DNA of 64,000 nt from Bacteroidia bacterium. GTDB taxonomy: Bacteria > Bacteroidota > Bacteroidia > Flavobacteriales > Flavobacteriaceae. Positions 35,896-44,513 of this stretch are shown piece by piece. The notes beneath the pieces were generated by a model. The model had not been told where the DNA came from. It made no database searches and worked only from the letters and a program-made list of their open reading frames with translations. The translations under genes were made by a program, and so were the position numbers. Numbering within the stretch: position 1 is the stretch's first letter; every line of letters starts with the position of its first letter. The stretch is taken from NCBI GenBank assembly GCA_030428865.1, contig JAUIEK010000001.1, forward strand, positions 124,001 through 188,000. The letters run 5' to 3'.

Positions 35896-36576
35896 CTACT
35901 GTTTTTTCTGAATAATTCCTCCAACAACTTTTTTATCTTTTATTACTTCTGGATCTCCTTTGTAAAATATAGAACCACCAAAACTAACTTTAGCCTTTAA
36001 TGTATCTCCTGTAGCTATTTCTGCTTTAGTTCCTAACCCTGCTTTTATTGATGTATTTCCTGATACTTTTAATTCGTATCCATGATATACGCCATATAAA
36101 TCTAAATCTATGTCTTGAACCTTCGTTTCTCCAGAAAGTTTTATTATTCCGCCAGATGTTGTTTTTACAGTTAAGTATTTTACTTTAATTGTTAAATCAA
36201 TAAAAGCTCTTTCTTGTGATTTAATTTCAACTTTAGACTGATCTATATTATCTCCTGTAATGGTTACTCCTCCATTAGCATCAATTACATCAATTTTCTT
36301 TTTGTAATACAATTTGATGTTTACCTTTCCGTCTGCATTAATTTCAGGAAATTTTAAAGATAAGCTCAATGTATTGTTTACATTCTTAATTTTTACCTTA
36401 TCTGATTTTTCTCCATAAATCTCTAGTTTTTGCTCATCAGATTTTATTAGTTCTATGCTAATACCATTAAAAACTTTGAGTGTAGAAAAATCGCCTAAAT
36501 TTTTAGTAATCTGTGCTTCTTGACTAAACATTGAAACAGCAGATAGAATAGTAAAAATAAATACTAACTTTTTCAT
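35896..36576 (-). CDS. DUF2807 (GIN-domain) secreted protein
   Basis: A 226-aa protein with a signal peptide (MKKLVFIFTILSAVSMFSQ). The rest is the right-handed beta-helix-like GIN domain: VFNGISIELIKSDEQKLEI, YYKKKIDVIDANGGVTITGD and similar strands to the end. The family is an envelope protein of unknown function in Bacteroidota. The ATG at 36576 is chosen because it begins a proper signal peptide; the frame opens further at 36597. Confidence 0.85.
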   Translation of the reverse strand: MKKLVFIFTILSAVSMFSQEAQITKNLGDFSTLKVFNGISIELIKSDEQKLEIYGEKSDKVKIKNVNNTLSLSLKFPEINADGKVNIKLYYKKKIDVIDANGGVTITGDNIDQSKVEIKSQERAFIDLTIKVKYLTVKTTSGGIIKLSGETKVQDIDLDLYGVYHGYELKVSGNTSIKAGLGTKAEIATGDTLKAKVSFGGSIFYKGDPEVIKDKKVVGGIIQKKQ

Positions 36577-36642
36577 AATTGTTAGATTAAAGTGCAAGTA
36601 TAAATTATAAAGTAACTATTATCAAATTATTATACAGATATA

Positions 36643-38850
36643 TTAATTTTTAAAATCTTCTATTAATTCAAAATCTAAATGTTTTCGTTCTAAATCGGTA
36701 TTTTTTACTTTAACAACTACCTCATCTCCTAGTTGATATATGTTCTTTGTTGACTGACCAATAATTGCAAACTCTTTTTCATCATAGATATAATAATCGC
36801 TTTTAATATCTCTAATTCGCACCATTCCTTCGCATTTATTTGAAGTAATTTCTACATAAATTCCCCATTCTGTAACTCCAGAGATCACTCCTTCAAACGC
36901 TATATCTTTATGATCTTGCATGTATTTTACCTGCATATACTTTATAGAGTCTCTCTCTGCTTTTGCAGCCAGTTCTTCCATTTTAGAAGAATGTTTACAC
37001 TTCTCTTCATATAAATCTGGTTTAGGAGAACGACCACCTTCTAGATAATATTGCAACAAACGATGTGCCATAACGTCAGGATATCTTCTAATTGGCGATG
37101 TAAAATGGCTGTAATAATCAAATGCTAACCCGTAATGACCTATGTTTTGTGTAGTATAAGCGGCTTTACTCATAGATCGGATAGCGAGTGTTTCTACCAT
37201 GTTTGCTTCTCCTTTTCCATGAACATTTTTTAATAGTGTATTTAAACTTTCTGATGTGCTTTTTCTTGTATCTATATCTAATGTATATCCAAACTTTCTA
37301 ACAATGTTTTGTAATGCAGATAATTTCTCTACATCAGGCTCATCATGAATTCTATAAATAAACGTTTTGTTTGTAGGCTGATTTCCTTTCTTTCCTATAA
37401 ATTCAGCAACTTTTCTATTTGCTAATAACATAAATTCTTCTATTAATTTATTAGCATCTTTTGATTCTTTAAAATAAACACTCGTTGGATTATTATCATC
37501 ATCTAAATGAAATCGTACTTCTGTTTTATCAAAAGAAATAGCTCCTGATTTCATTCTTCTTTTCCGTAACGTTTTTGCTAATCTATTAAGTGTAAGAATC
37601 GCTTCTACAGTTGCATCATCTACTTGATAAGATTCACCTGTTAATGATACATCTTCTGATATAATATTTTGTTCTGTTTCTATTATTTCTTGTGCTTCTT
37701 CATAAGAGAAACGTTTATCTGAATAAGTAACTGTTCTTCCTATCCATTGCTTAATTACTCTTGCATCATTATCTAGTTCAAAAACGGCAGAAAAGGTGAG
37801 TTTTTCTTCCTGTGGTCTTAATGAACAAACTCCGTTAGATAAAATCTCAGGAAGCATAGGAACCACTCTATCTACTAAATAAATAGAAGTTGCTCTTTCA
37901 TAAGCTTCATTATCTAAAATAGAATCATGTTGTACATAATGAGATACATCAGCAATATGAATTCCTATTTCGTAATTATCATTCGGTAACTTTTTAAAAG
38001 ATAAAGCATCATCAAAATCTTTTGCAGTAATAGGATCAATTGTAAAAGTTAAATCTGATCGCATATCACGTCTTTTACTAATCTCTTCCTTAGAGATTTC
38101 TAAATCTATTTTAGATGCTTCTTTTTCAACCTCAACTGGAAAATCTGTTGGTAAACCATATTCTAATAAGATGGAATGAATTTCTGTGTCGTGATCTCCA
38201 GGTTTTCCTAAAACTTGCGTAATCTTACCAAATGGATTTTTAGAGTTATCTGGCCAATCAGTTATGGTGGCAACTACTTTATCACCATGTTCTGCGTTAC
38301 TTATTTTACTTTTAGCTATAAAAATATCGCAATACATTTTTGGATTGTCTGATATTACAAATCCAAAGTTTTTACTCATTTGTAATGTACCAACAAAATC
38401 ACTTTTAACTCTTTCAACAACCTCTACAACATCTGCTTCTAATTTTTCACTTCTTCTTTTGTTATATACATAAACACGAACTACATCACCTTGTAAAGCC
38501 TTATTAATATTTACAGACGGAATAAAAATATCATGTTCAAAATCATCAGAAATAAAGTAAGCGTTTCCGTTACTTGTTAAATCGATTGTGCCTATAAAAT
38601 ATTTTCTATCTTCTTTACTTTGATACTTTCCTTTATCTATTTCTTTAATTTTTTTTTCTGCAGTTAACTGAACTAATTTTCTTAAAACTTGAGTTTTCCC
38701 ATCTGTATCAATAATACCCATTTTGGCAGCTATCTGCTTATAATTGTAGTGTTTACTACTGTCTTCATTTAGTATTTTAAAGATGTTTCTTGTTAAATCT
38801 TTAATAACCTTTCCTTTCTTTTTATATATTTTTTTCTGTTTTTTTCCCAT
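36643..38850 (-). CDS. rnr: Ribonuclease R
   Basis: A 735-aa 3'-5' exoribonuclease of the RNase II/R family. Domains in order: N-terminal winged helix (about 15-75), cold-shock domains (about 80-220), RNB catalytic domain (about 245-610) with TIDPITAKDFDDALSF carrying the catalytic aspartates, and an S1 domain (about 645-730: FEGVISGVTEWGIYVEI). It degrades structured RNA and helps rRNA/tRNA quality control. Divergent from the small gene and rpiB across an AT-rich region. Confidence 0.96.
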   Translation of the reverse strand: MGKKQKKIYKKKGKVIKDLTRNIFKILNEDSSKHYNYKQIAAKMGIIDTDGKTQVLRKLVQLTAEKKIKEIDKGKYQSKEDRKYFIGTIDLTSNGNAYFISDDFEHDIFIPSVNINKALQGDVVRVYVYNKRRSEKLEADVVEVVERVKSDFVGTLQMSKNFGFVISDNPKMYCDIFIAKSKISNAEHGDKVVATITDWPDNSKNPFGKITQVLGKPGDHDTEIHSILLEYGLPTDFPVEVEKEASKIDLEISKEEISKRRDMRSDLTFTIDPITAKDFDDALSFKKLPNDNYEIGIHIADVSHYVQHDSILDNEAYERATSIYLVDRVVPMLPEILSNGVCSLRPQEEKLTFSAVFELDNDARVIKQWIGRTVTYSDKRFSYEEAQEIIETEQNIISEDVSLTGESYQVDDATVEAILTLNRLAKTLRKRRMKSGAISFDKTEVRFHLDDDNNPTSVYFKESKDANKLIEEFMLLANRKVAEFIGKKGNQPTNKTFIYRIHDEPDVEKLSALQNIVRKFGYTLDIDTRKSTSESLNTLLKNVHGKGEANMVETLAIRSMSKAAYTTQNIGHYGLAFDYYSHFTSPIRRYPDVMAHRLLQYYLEGGRSPKPDLYEEKCKHSSKMEELAAKAERDSIKYMQVKYMQDHKDIAFEGVISGVTEWGIYVEITSNKCEGMVRIRDIKSDYYIYDEKEFAIIGQSTKNIYQLGDEVVVKVKNTDLERKHLDFELIEDFKN

Positions 38851-38981
38851 AAAAGTAATTAGACAACAAAGTAAGGATAATAAAATGGATCAATCGTTAA
38901 CTTCTAAAAAGTTAAAAAAATCTTAATAAAACTGTAACAACTGTTAAAACTATTCGTCTTAAGGGTATAGAATACAATGTT

Positions 38982-39146
38982 TTGAAAACAGTAAAACACA
39001 TTATAGCACTTTTTCTATTCATCTTCTTTTCAGGAATGTTCGTTGCATTTTTCTCTATTAAAAGAAAGTTACAAAATCATTCACCTATAGAAACAGTTAA
39101 GGTAGTACCAGATTCTGTATTGGTAACCTACACAAAAACGGTTTAA
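38982..39146 (+). CDS. Small single-helix membrane protein, 54 aa, unknown
   Basis: A complete frame from a TTG at 38982 to TAA at 39144-39146: MKTVKHIIALFLFIFF..., one membrane helix (about 6-25), then a short basic stretch (SIKRKLQ) and a polar tail ending TYTKTV. Base composition is clearly less AT-rich than the flanking 500 bases, which supports coding. No family can be named. The non-ATG start is uncertain. Confidence 0.5.
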   Translation: MKTVKHIIALFLFIFFSGMFVAFFSIKRKLQNHSPIETVKVVPDSVLVTYTKTV

Positions 39147-39636
39147 TTTTCTTTATTAACAATCTATATCATTATTTATCTTTTTTAAAATTTTAAAATT
39201 TAACTTTTGATGTATATGATATATTGTCAATATGTATCATAAATTGTTCAACTTAAATTTTGATATTTCACTTATTAAAATAAACTGACATTTTATTAGA
39301 CTAAAAATAACTTAAAAATCAATGATTTTGCTAGGTTATTAACAAATGTTATTAACGATGTTCAACAGATATATTTGAATTTCTTATTACTTATTCAATG
39401 TAAACTAACTGTAAATTTTTTGTTCATAAATTATTATTAAGAATTAAAAAATTTAGTTGTGTTTTTCATAAAACCTATTGTATAGAATAAAATTCTAATC
39501 TTAGAAATTTAGTTTTTAAAAATTGTAGATAGTTCTTAACAATTTCTTAAAACCACTTAATAAATTGAAAAATAAGAGGTTATTAAAAAAAGTAAAGTTT
39601 TATAGATTAAAATCTGTTAATAAGTACCGTACTTTG
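39147..39636. other. AT-rich non-coding island with TTATTAACA repeats
   Basis: About 490 bases, over 80% A+T by eye, without a credible reading frame. The 9-mer TTATTAACA occurs at 39153-39161, 39336-39344 and, on the minus strand, 39615-39623; TTATTAACG is at 39349-39357. These resemble degenerate DnaA boxes (TTATNCACA, one base different). It lies between divergent rnr and rpiB. An origin or just a regulatory spacer are both possible. Confidence 0.5.
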
Positions 39637-39644
39637 TATTTTTG
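39637..39644 (+). promoter_or_regulatory. -7 box of rpiB
   Basis: TATTTTTG, matching TAnnTTTG, 31 nt before the rpiB ATG. No clear -33 TTG at normal spacing. Confidence 0.5.
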
Positions 39645-39675
39645 CTCTACTTAAACTTTTTAATATCAAATAATT

Positions 39676-40107
39676 ATGATTATTGCTATAGGAAACGATC
39701 ATGCAGGTACTGAATATAAGTTTGAAATTATAAAGCAGTTGGAAGCTGCTGGTCATAAAGTGCTTAATTTTGGAACAGATGAAAATTTGAGTGTAGATTA
39801 TCCAGATTTTGTTCATCCAACAGCCAAAGCGGTAGAAGAAAAACAAGCAGATTTTGGTATATTAATTTGTGGTAGTGGTAATGGTGTACAAATGACAGCA
39901 AATAAACATCAAAATATTAGAGCGGCATTGGTTTGGAATAATGAATTAGTAGCACTTGCACGTCAGCATAACAATGCTAATATTTTAGCAATTCCTGCAA
40001 GATTTGTTTCGTTGCATCAAGCAAAAAACTTTGTTGAAATATTTCTTACTACTAGTTTTGAAGGAGGCCGTCATGAAAATAGAGTAAGTAAAATTCCTGT
40101 TTGCTAA
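39676..40107 (+). CDS. rpiB: Ribose-5-phosphate isomerase B
   Basis: A 143-aa isomerase (RpiB/LacAB family) linking ribose-5-phosphate and ribulose-5-phosphate in the pentose phosphate pathway. Motifs: MIIAIGNDHAGTEYK at the N-terminus and the catalytic-Cys loop ILICGSGNGVQMTANK (Cys about 65). Length is typical. The acetyltransferase gene starts 3 nt after its stop. Confidence 0.95.
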   Translation: MIIAIGNDHAGTEYKFEIIKQLEAAGHKVLNFGTDENLSVDYPDFVHPTAKAVEEKQADFGILICGSGNGVQMTANKHQNIRAALVWNNELVALARQHNNANILAIPARFVSLHQAKNFVEIFLTTSFEGGRHENRVSKIPVC

Positions 40108-40110
40108 TCT

Positions 40111-40566
40111 GTGGAATTTATCGTTAAAACGTTTGAAAAACTATCAACTAACGAGTTGTATGACGTATTACAATTACGGTCAGAGGTCTTTGTGGTAGAA
40201 CAAGATTGTGTGTACCAAGATATAGATAGGAAAGATCAAAAAGCTTATCATGTATTAGGATATAAAAATCAAAAATTAGTAGCATATTCCCGGGTTTTTG
40301 ATTCAGGCGATTATTTCGCTTTACCTAGTATTGGAAGGATTGTTGTAAAAGAGCAAGAAAGAAAACATAAATACGGGCATAAACTTGTAGAAAAATCGAT
40401 ACAATTTATAGAGCAAAACTTTAAAGAAAAAGATATTCTGATTTCTGCTCAGCAATATTTAGTTAAATTTTATAACTCTCATAATTTTCATCAGCAAGGA
40501 AAAATGTATTTAGAAGACGGAATTCCGCATGTAAAAATGTTAAGAACTTCCGCTCAGAACCAATAA
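40111..40566 (+). CDS. GNAT acetyltransferase, ElaA-like
   Basis: A 151-aa protein that follows the ElaA pattern: LYDVLQLRSEVFVVEQDCVY at the start, the core strand PSIGRIVVKEQERKHKYGHK (acetyl-CoA loop) and QQYLVKFYNSHNFHQQGKMY near the end. The acceptor is unknown. The start is a GTG at 40111, 3 nt behind rpiB; no in-frame ATG precedes the family start. Probably co-transcribed with rpiB. Confidence 0.88.
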   Translation: MEFIVKTFEKLSTNELYDVLQLRSEVFVVEQDCVYQDIDRKDQKAYHVLGYKNQKLVAYSRVFDSGDYFALPSIGRIVVKEQERKHKYGHKLVEKSIQFIEQNFKEKDILISAQQYLVKFYNSHNFHQQGKMYLEDGIPHVKMLRTSAQNQ

Positions 40567-40627
40567 ACTACTTTGCCTTTTTTGTAACTTGCTTTCTTTA
40601 AATTTTATAAAGAAAAAATAATAAGAC

Positions 40628-41635
40628 ATGTCTGTAGATAAGGAAAAAGAAGCCAAACTAAAAGCACTTCAATTAACATTAGATAAGCTAGATAAAACCT
40701 ACGGTAAAGGCGCTGTAATGAAAATGGGCGATAGCGTTGTAGAAGATGTAGAAGCTATTTCATCGGGCTCATTAGGTCTTGATTTAGCATTAGGAGTTGG
40801 AGGCTATCCAAGAGGAAGAATTATAGAAATCTACGGACCAGAATCATCTGGTAAAACAACACTAACATTGCATGCCATAGCTGAAGCACAAAAAGCAGGC
40901 GGTATTGCGGCTTTTGTTGATGCAGAACACGCTTTTGATCGTTTTTATGCAGAAAGTTTAGGAGTAGATATTGATAATCTAATTATTTCACAGCCCGATC
41001 ATGGAGAACAAGCGCTAGAAATTGCAGATAATTTAATTCGCTCTGGTGCTATTGATATTGTAGTTATTGACTCTGTAGCTGCCTTGACTCCTAAATCCGA
41101 AATAGAAGGAGAAATGGGTGATTCTAAAATGGGATTACATGCACGATTAATGTCTCAAGCTTTGAGAAAGCTTACAGGCACTATTAGTAAAACAAAATGT
41201 ACTGTAATTTTCATCAATCAACTTAGAGAAAAGATTGGTGTTATGTTTGGAAACCCTGAAACAACCACTGGAGGAAATGCTTTAAAATTCTATGCTTCTG
41301 TTCGGTTAGATATTAGAAGAAGAACTCAAATTAAAGATGGAGATCGAGTTATTGGTAATAGCACAAAAGTAAAAATTGTAAAAAATAAGGTAGCTCCACC
41401 GTTTCAAACAGCAGAATTTGATATTATGTACGGAACAGGAATTTCTAAATCAGGTGAAGTATTAGATATAGCTGTAGATTTAGGAATTGTTAAAAAAAGC
41501 GGTTCTTGGTTTAGTTATGGAGAAACAAAATTAGGACAAGGACGAGATGCCGTTAAAAGCCTTATTAAAGACAATCCTGAACTGATGGAAGAACTAGAGG
41601 AAAAAATTAAGGAAGCAATAGATAATCAAGAATAA
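40628..41635 (+). CDS. recA: Recombinase RecA
   Basis: A 335-aa DNA recombinase and SOS co-protease. Walker A is GPESSGKTT (70-78), Walker B region [17 protein letters not shown], and the DNA-binding loops include [20 protein letters not shown]. No LexA-like operator was recognised upstream. Followed by a clear terminator. Confidence 0.98.
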   Translation: MSVDKEKEAKLKALQLTLDKLDKTYGKGAVMKMGDSVVEDVEAISSGSLGLDLALGVGGYPRGRIIEIYGPESSGKTTLTLHAIAEAQKAGGIAAFVDAEHAFDRFYAESLGVDIDNLIISQPDHGEQALEIADNLIRSGAIDIVVIDSVAALTPKSEIEGEMGDSKMGLHARLMSQALRKLTGTISKTKCTVIFINQLREKIGVMFGNPETTTGGNALKFYASVRLDIRRRTQIKDGDRVIGNSTKVKIVKNKVAPPFQTAEFDIMYGTGISKSGEVLDIAVDLGIVKKSGSWFSYGETKLGQGRDAVKSLIKDNPELMEELEEKIKEAIDNQE

Positions 41636-41643
41636 AGAAAAAT

Positions 41644-41670
41644 AAAAAGCGACTTGTTTAGTCGCTTTTT
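41644..41670. terminator. Terminator after recA
   Basis: Stem AAAAAGCGAC / GTCGCTTTTT with a 7-nt loop (TTGTTTA). It also faces the 3' end of the convergent peroxidase pseudogene. Confidence 0.9.
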
Positions 41671-41677
41671 TATTGAA

Positions 41678-42908
41678 TTAATTATCTATAAACGGATTGC
41701 TAAATTTTTCGTCATTAGTTAAATTCATATCCGTTAATGTTTTTAAGAAATTAACAACATCAATATTAGTTAAATTCATATCCGTTAATGTTTTTAAGAA
41801 ATTAACAACATCAATTTTATCTTGATCAGACATATTTAATCTTTGCGGATTACCATCATTATCTTTTAAGGCATTACTTAAGTTTGGATGATTTTGCACA
41901 CCGCTATTATAATGTTCTATTACTTCTTCTAAGGTAGCAAACCTAAGGAGCAGTTAATTCTATACTTTTTAAAGAAGGAACTTTAAAAGCACCAAGAAAT
42001 TGAGGATTTTCTATTGCTTCAAATACACCTAAATCGTCTGTAGAACTAGAATCTAATCCATTATTTGTAGCTCCTCTATCTGGGTTAATAAATGCCTCTG
42101 TAGAATGACACCCAACACAACCTAGTCCGCCCAAATTTTTAGGTCTAAAAAACAAACTTTTTCCTCTATTTTCGCTATCAGAAAAGTTTGGAAAATCTTC
42201 TGTAGGAACACCTACACTTTGTCTACCTGTATCATACTTACTAGAAACACTTACAATACTTCTTATAAACTGAGATAATGCCATCGAAATTTTTTCAGAG
42301 GTTATTTCGTTGGATCCAAAAGCGTTTGTAAATAAATTTTCGTAGAAAGATTGATTTCTCACAGCATCTACAACACCTTCTAAGGTCATTCCCATTTCTA
42401 CAGGATCTTGAAAAGGTTGTAAAACCTGTTCTTCTAAAGTAGCAGCTCTTTCATCCCAAAAAAACCGACCTCTGGCATACCATTTAGCATTGGTTAATCC
42501 CATAGAGTGACGCCTAGTAATGCCTCCTTCAAATCCAATACTAAGAACTTCACTATCAGAAAATCCATTTTCTTGTTGATGGCAAGAAGCACAAGAAATA
42601 GTGGTATTAGCACTTAAATTCTTATCGTAAAACAATACTCTTCCTAATGTAGCACCATCATTTGTAACAGGGTTAGAAATAGGAGTATTGTCATTATCTA
42701 TAGCAGCATTTTGACCAGCACCATTAAGCACATTAGTAGATAAATGATCAGGAATGTTTATGGTTATATAATCAAAAGGCGTGCTGGGTAAGTTTAAAAT
42801 ATTTTCAGTTTCTATTTCTGTATAATTATCATCATTATTACATGAAGTAAAACTTATAAAACAGAACAACAGAACAACACACAATAAGTTTTTATTTGAT
42901 AGACTCAT
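41678..42908 (-). pseudogene. Di-heme cytochrome-c peroxidase (MauG-type), frameshifted
   Basis: The first part (plus 41943-42908, 321 codons) encodes a lipoprotein-type signal (FISFTSCNN) and a di-heme peroxidase with heme sites CASCH and CVGCH. It ends ELTAP and then TAG. The rest of the protein, starting FATLEEVIEHYNSGVQNHPN, continues in another frame from plus 41941 to 41678. Only 4 nt lie between the last in-frame codon and that Phe codon, where the family normally has YMHDG plus one residue (18 nt). So 14 nt appear deleted, removing the Met that is usually an axial heme ligand. A 51-bp tandem duplication lies near the C-terminus. Confidence 0.85.
41714..41815 (-). repeat. Perfect 51-bp tandem duplication
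   Basis: Two identical adjacent 51-base copies (41714-41764 and 41765-41815) inside the 3' part of the peroxidase pseudogene. They encode the 17-residue unit IDVVNFLKTLTDMNLTN twice. The family ends once with a VNFLKTLTD-like stretch, so the second copy is extra. Being in frame, it does not itself break the gene. Identity suggests a recent event. Confidence 0.95.
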
Positions 42909-42959
42909 AATAAAGAATTTAATATGAGACTTTTAAAAAATAAAAAGGTTTAAAAAAAG

Positions 42960-43391
42960 CTAAGAACCTGTACTTCCAAAACCTCCAGAACCTCTATCAG
43001 TTTCTTCTAGCATTTCAACTTTTATCCAAGAAATTTGTTCATGTTTAGCAATAACCATTTGAGCAATTCGATCTCCATCATTAATTTGAAAAGGCTCTTT
43101 AGATAGATTGATTAAAATAACACCTATTTCACCTCTATAATCAGCATCAATTGTACCAGGACTATTTAAAACTGTTATTCCTTTTTTTGCTGCGAGACCA
43201 CTCCGTGGTCTTACTTGTGCTTCAAACCCTGGGGGCAAAGCAATAAATAATCCTGTTTTTACAATAACTCGCTCCAGAGAATCAAGAATTATTGATTCAT
43301 CAATATTGGCACGTAGATCCATCCCTGCAGATTGTATGGTTTCATAACTAGGTAGTGAATGTTTCGATTTGTTGATAATTTGTACTGTCAT
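42960..43391 (-). CDS. dut: Deoxyuridine 5'-triphosphate nucleotidohydrolase
   Basis: A 143-aa trimeric dUTPase that removes dUTP and supplies dUMP. Motifs in order: AGMDLRA (motif 1), [11 protein letters not shown] (2), [14 protein letters not shown] (3), GDRIAQMVI (4) and the C-terminal [10 protein letters not shown] (5). A TACCTTTG box (plus 43438-43445) lies upstream. Next to the peroxidase pseudogene on the same strand. Confidence 0.96.
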   Translation of the reverse strand: MTVQIINKSKHSLPSYETIQSAGMDLRANIDESIILDSLERVIVKTGLFIALPPGFEAQVRPRSGLAAKKGITVLNSPGTIDADYRGEIGVILINLSKEPFQINDGDRIAQMVIAKHEQISWIKVEMLEETDRGSGGFGSTGS

Positions 43392-43437
43392 TTCTAAAAA
43401 GGATAAAATATTCTTACTTTGAAAGTAGCATGCAAAA

Positions 43438-43445
43438 CAAAGGTA
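43438..43445 (-). promoter_or_regulatory. -7 box of dut
   Basis: TACCTTTG on the minus strand, 46 nt before the dut ATG; matches TAnnTTTG. No clear -33 element. Confidence 0.45.
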
Positions 43446-43517
43446 ATAATTCGATAAATGAGTGGGAGACCGAAAACAGATTTATTACTTTTGAAATGTG
43501 ATAAGTGAAATGAAAAA

Positions 43518-44513
43518 ATGAAAAATCAACCCAAAATAGCAGTTTTAGGAGGAGGTAGTTGGGCAACAGCAATTGTTAAAATGTTGTCGGAAAACTTAGA
43601 TACAATTGGTTGGTACATGCGCAGTATTTATGCAGTTGAACACATTAAAAGAAATAAACACAACCCCAATTATTTGAGTTCTACAGAACTGCACCCAAAG
43701 CAATTAGATTTATCTTCTGATATTAACGCAATTGTAGATAAGTATGACATTTTAATTCTAGCAATTCCTTCTGCTTTTTTACAATCGGAATTAAATAAAT
43801 TAACAGCAACACTAGATAATAAAATTATATTCTCTGCTATTAAAGGAATTGTTCCTGAGTCAGGTTTGATTGTTGGTGAGCATTTTAACGAAAAGTATCA
43901 AGTTCCTTTTGAAAATATTGGAGTAGTTACAGGGCCTTGTCATGCAGAAGAGGTTGCTATGGAAAGGCTTTCTTATTTAACCATTGCTTGCCAAGATGAA
44001 TCAAAAGCGAGAACAATCAGTAAGTGTTTAAAAAGTAGGTATATTAAAACCAAAACATCAGATGATATTATAGGAACGGAATACGCAGCAGTTTTAAAGA
44101 ATATTTATGCAATAGCTGCCGGAATTTGTCATGGATTGGGCTATGGAGATAACTTTCAATCAGTTTTAATGAGTAATTCTATTCGTGAAATGAAGCGTTT
44201 TATTAGAAAAGTTCATCGAATGAAGCGTAATATTAATAACAGCGCTTACTTGGGCGATTTACTTGTAACAGGCTATTCAGTTTTTAGTAGAAACCGAATG
44301 TTTGGTAATATGATTGGCAAAGGCTATACAGTAAAATCTGCCATGTTAGAAATGAGTATGGTTGCAGAAGGATATTACGCAGCAAAGAGCGCTTATAAAA
44401 TCAACCAAGAAAATAAAGCAAGAACCCCAATTATTGATGCTGTCTACAATGTTTTATACGAAGGAAAAGATCCAAAGAAAATCTTTGAAAAATTAACCGA
44501 AAGACTAAACTAA
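43518..44513 (+). CDS. gpsA: Glycerol-3-phosphate dehydrogenase [NAD(P)+]
   Basis: A 331-aa enzyme that makes sn-glycerol-3-phosphate for phospholipid synthesis. The NAD fold begins KIAVLGGGSWATAIVKML, GPCHAEEV marks the middle, and the catalytic Lys lies in AAVLKNIYAIAAGICHGLGY. Length is normal. Divergent from dut and convergent with lysC, whose 3' end it overlaps by 9 nt. Confidence 0.95.
   Translation: MKNQPKIAVLGGGSWATAIVKMLSENLDTIGWYMRSIYAVEHIKRNKHNPNYLSSTELHPKQLDLSSDINAIVDKYDILILAIPSAFLQSELNKLTATLDNKIIFSAIKGIVPESGLIVGEHFNEKYQVPFENIGVVTGPCHAEEVAMERLSYLTIACQDESKARTISKCLKSRYIKTKTSDDIIGTEYAAVLKNIYAIAAGICHGLGYGDNFQSVLMSNSIREMKRFIRKVHRMKRNINNSAYLGDLLVTGYSVFSRNRMFGNMIGKGYTVKSAMLEMSMVAEGYYAAKSAYKINQENKARTPIIDAVYNVLYEGKDPKKIFEKLTERLN

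Noticed and set aside
39607..39846. A minus-strand frame of 79 codons over the start of rpiB
   Set aside because: It overlaps the real rpiB coding start and its promoter; composition fits a shadow frame.
41714..41815. Short CRISPR-like direct repeat
   Set aside because: The two copies are adjacent with no spacer and encode part of a protein; it is a tandem duplication.
41678..41899. A separate 73-aa gene starting from GTG
   Set aside because: Its product continues the di-heme peroxidase C-terminus; the frame extends further upstream to the break point, so it is part of the pseudogene.
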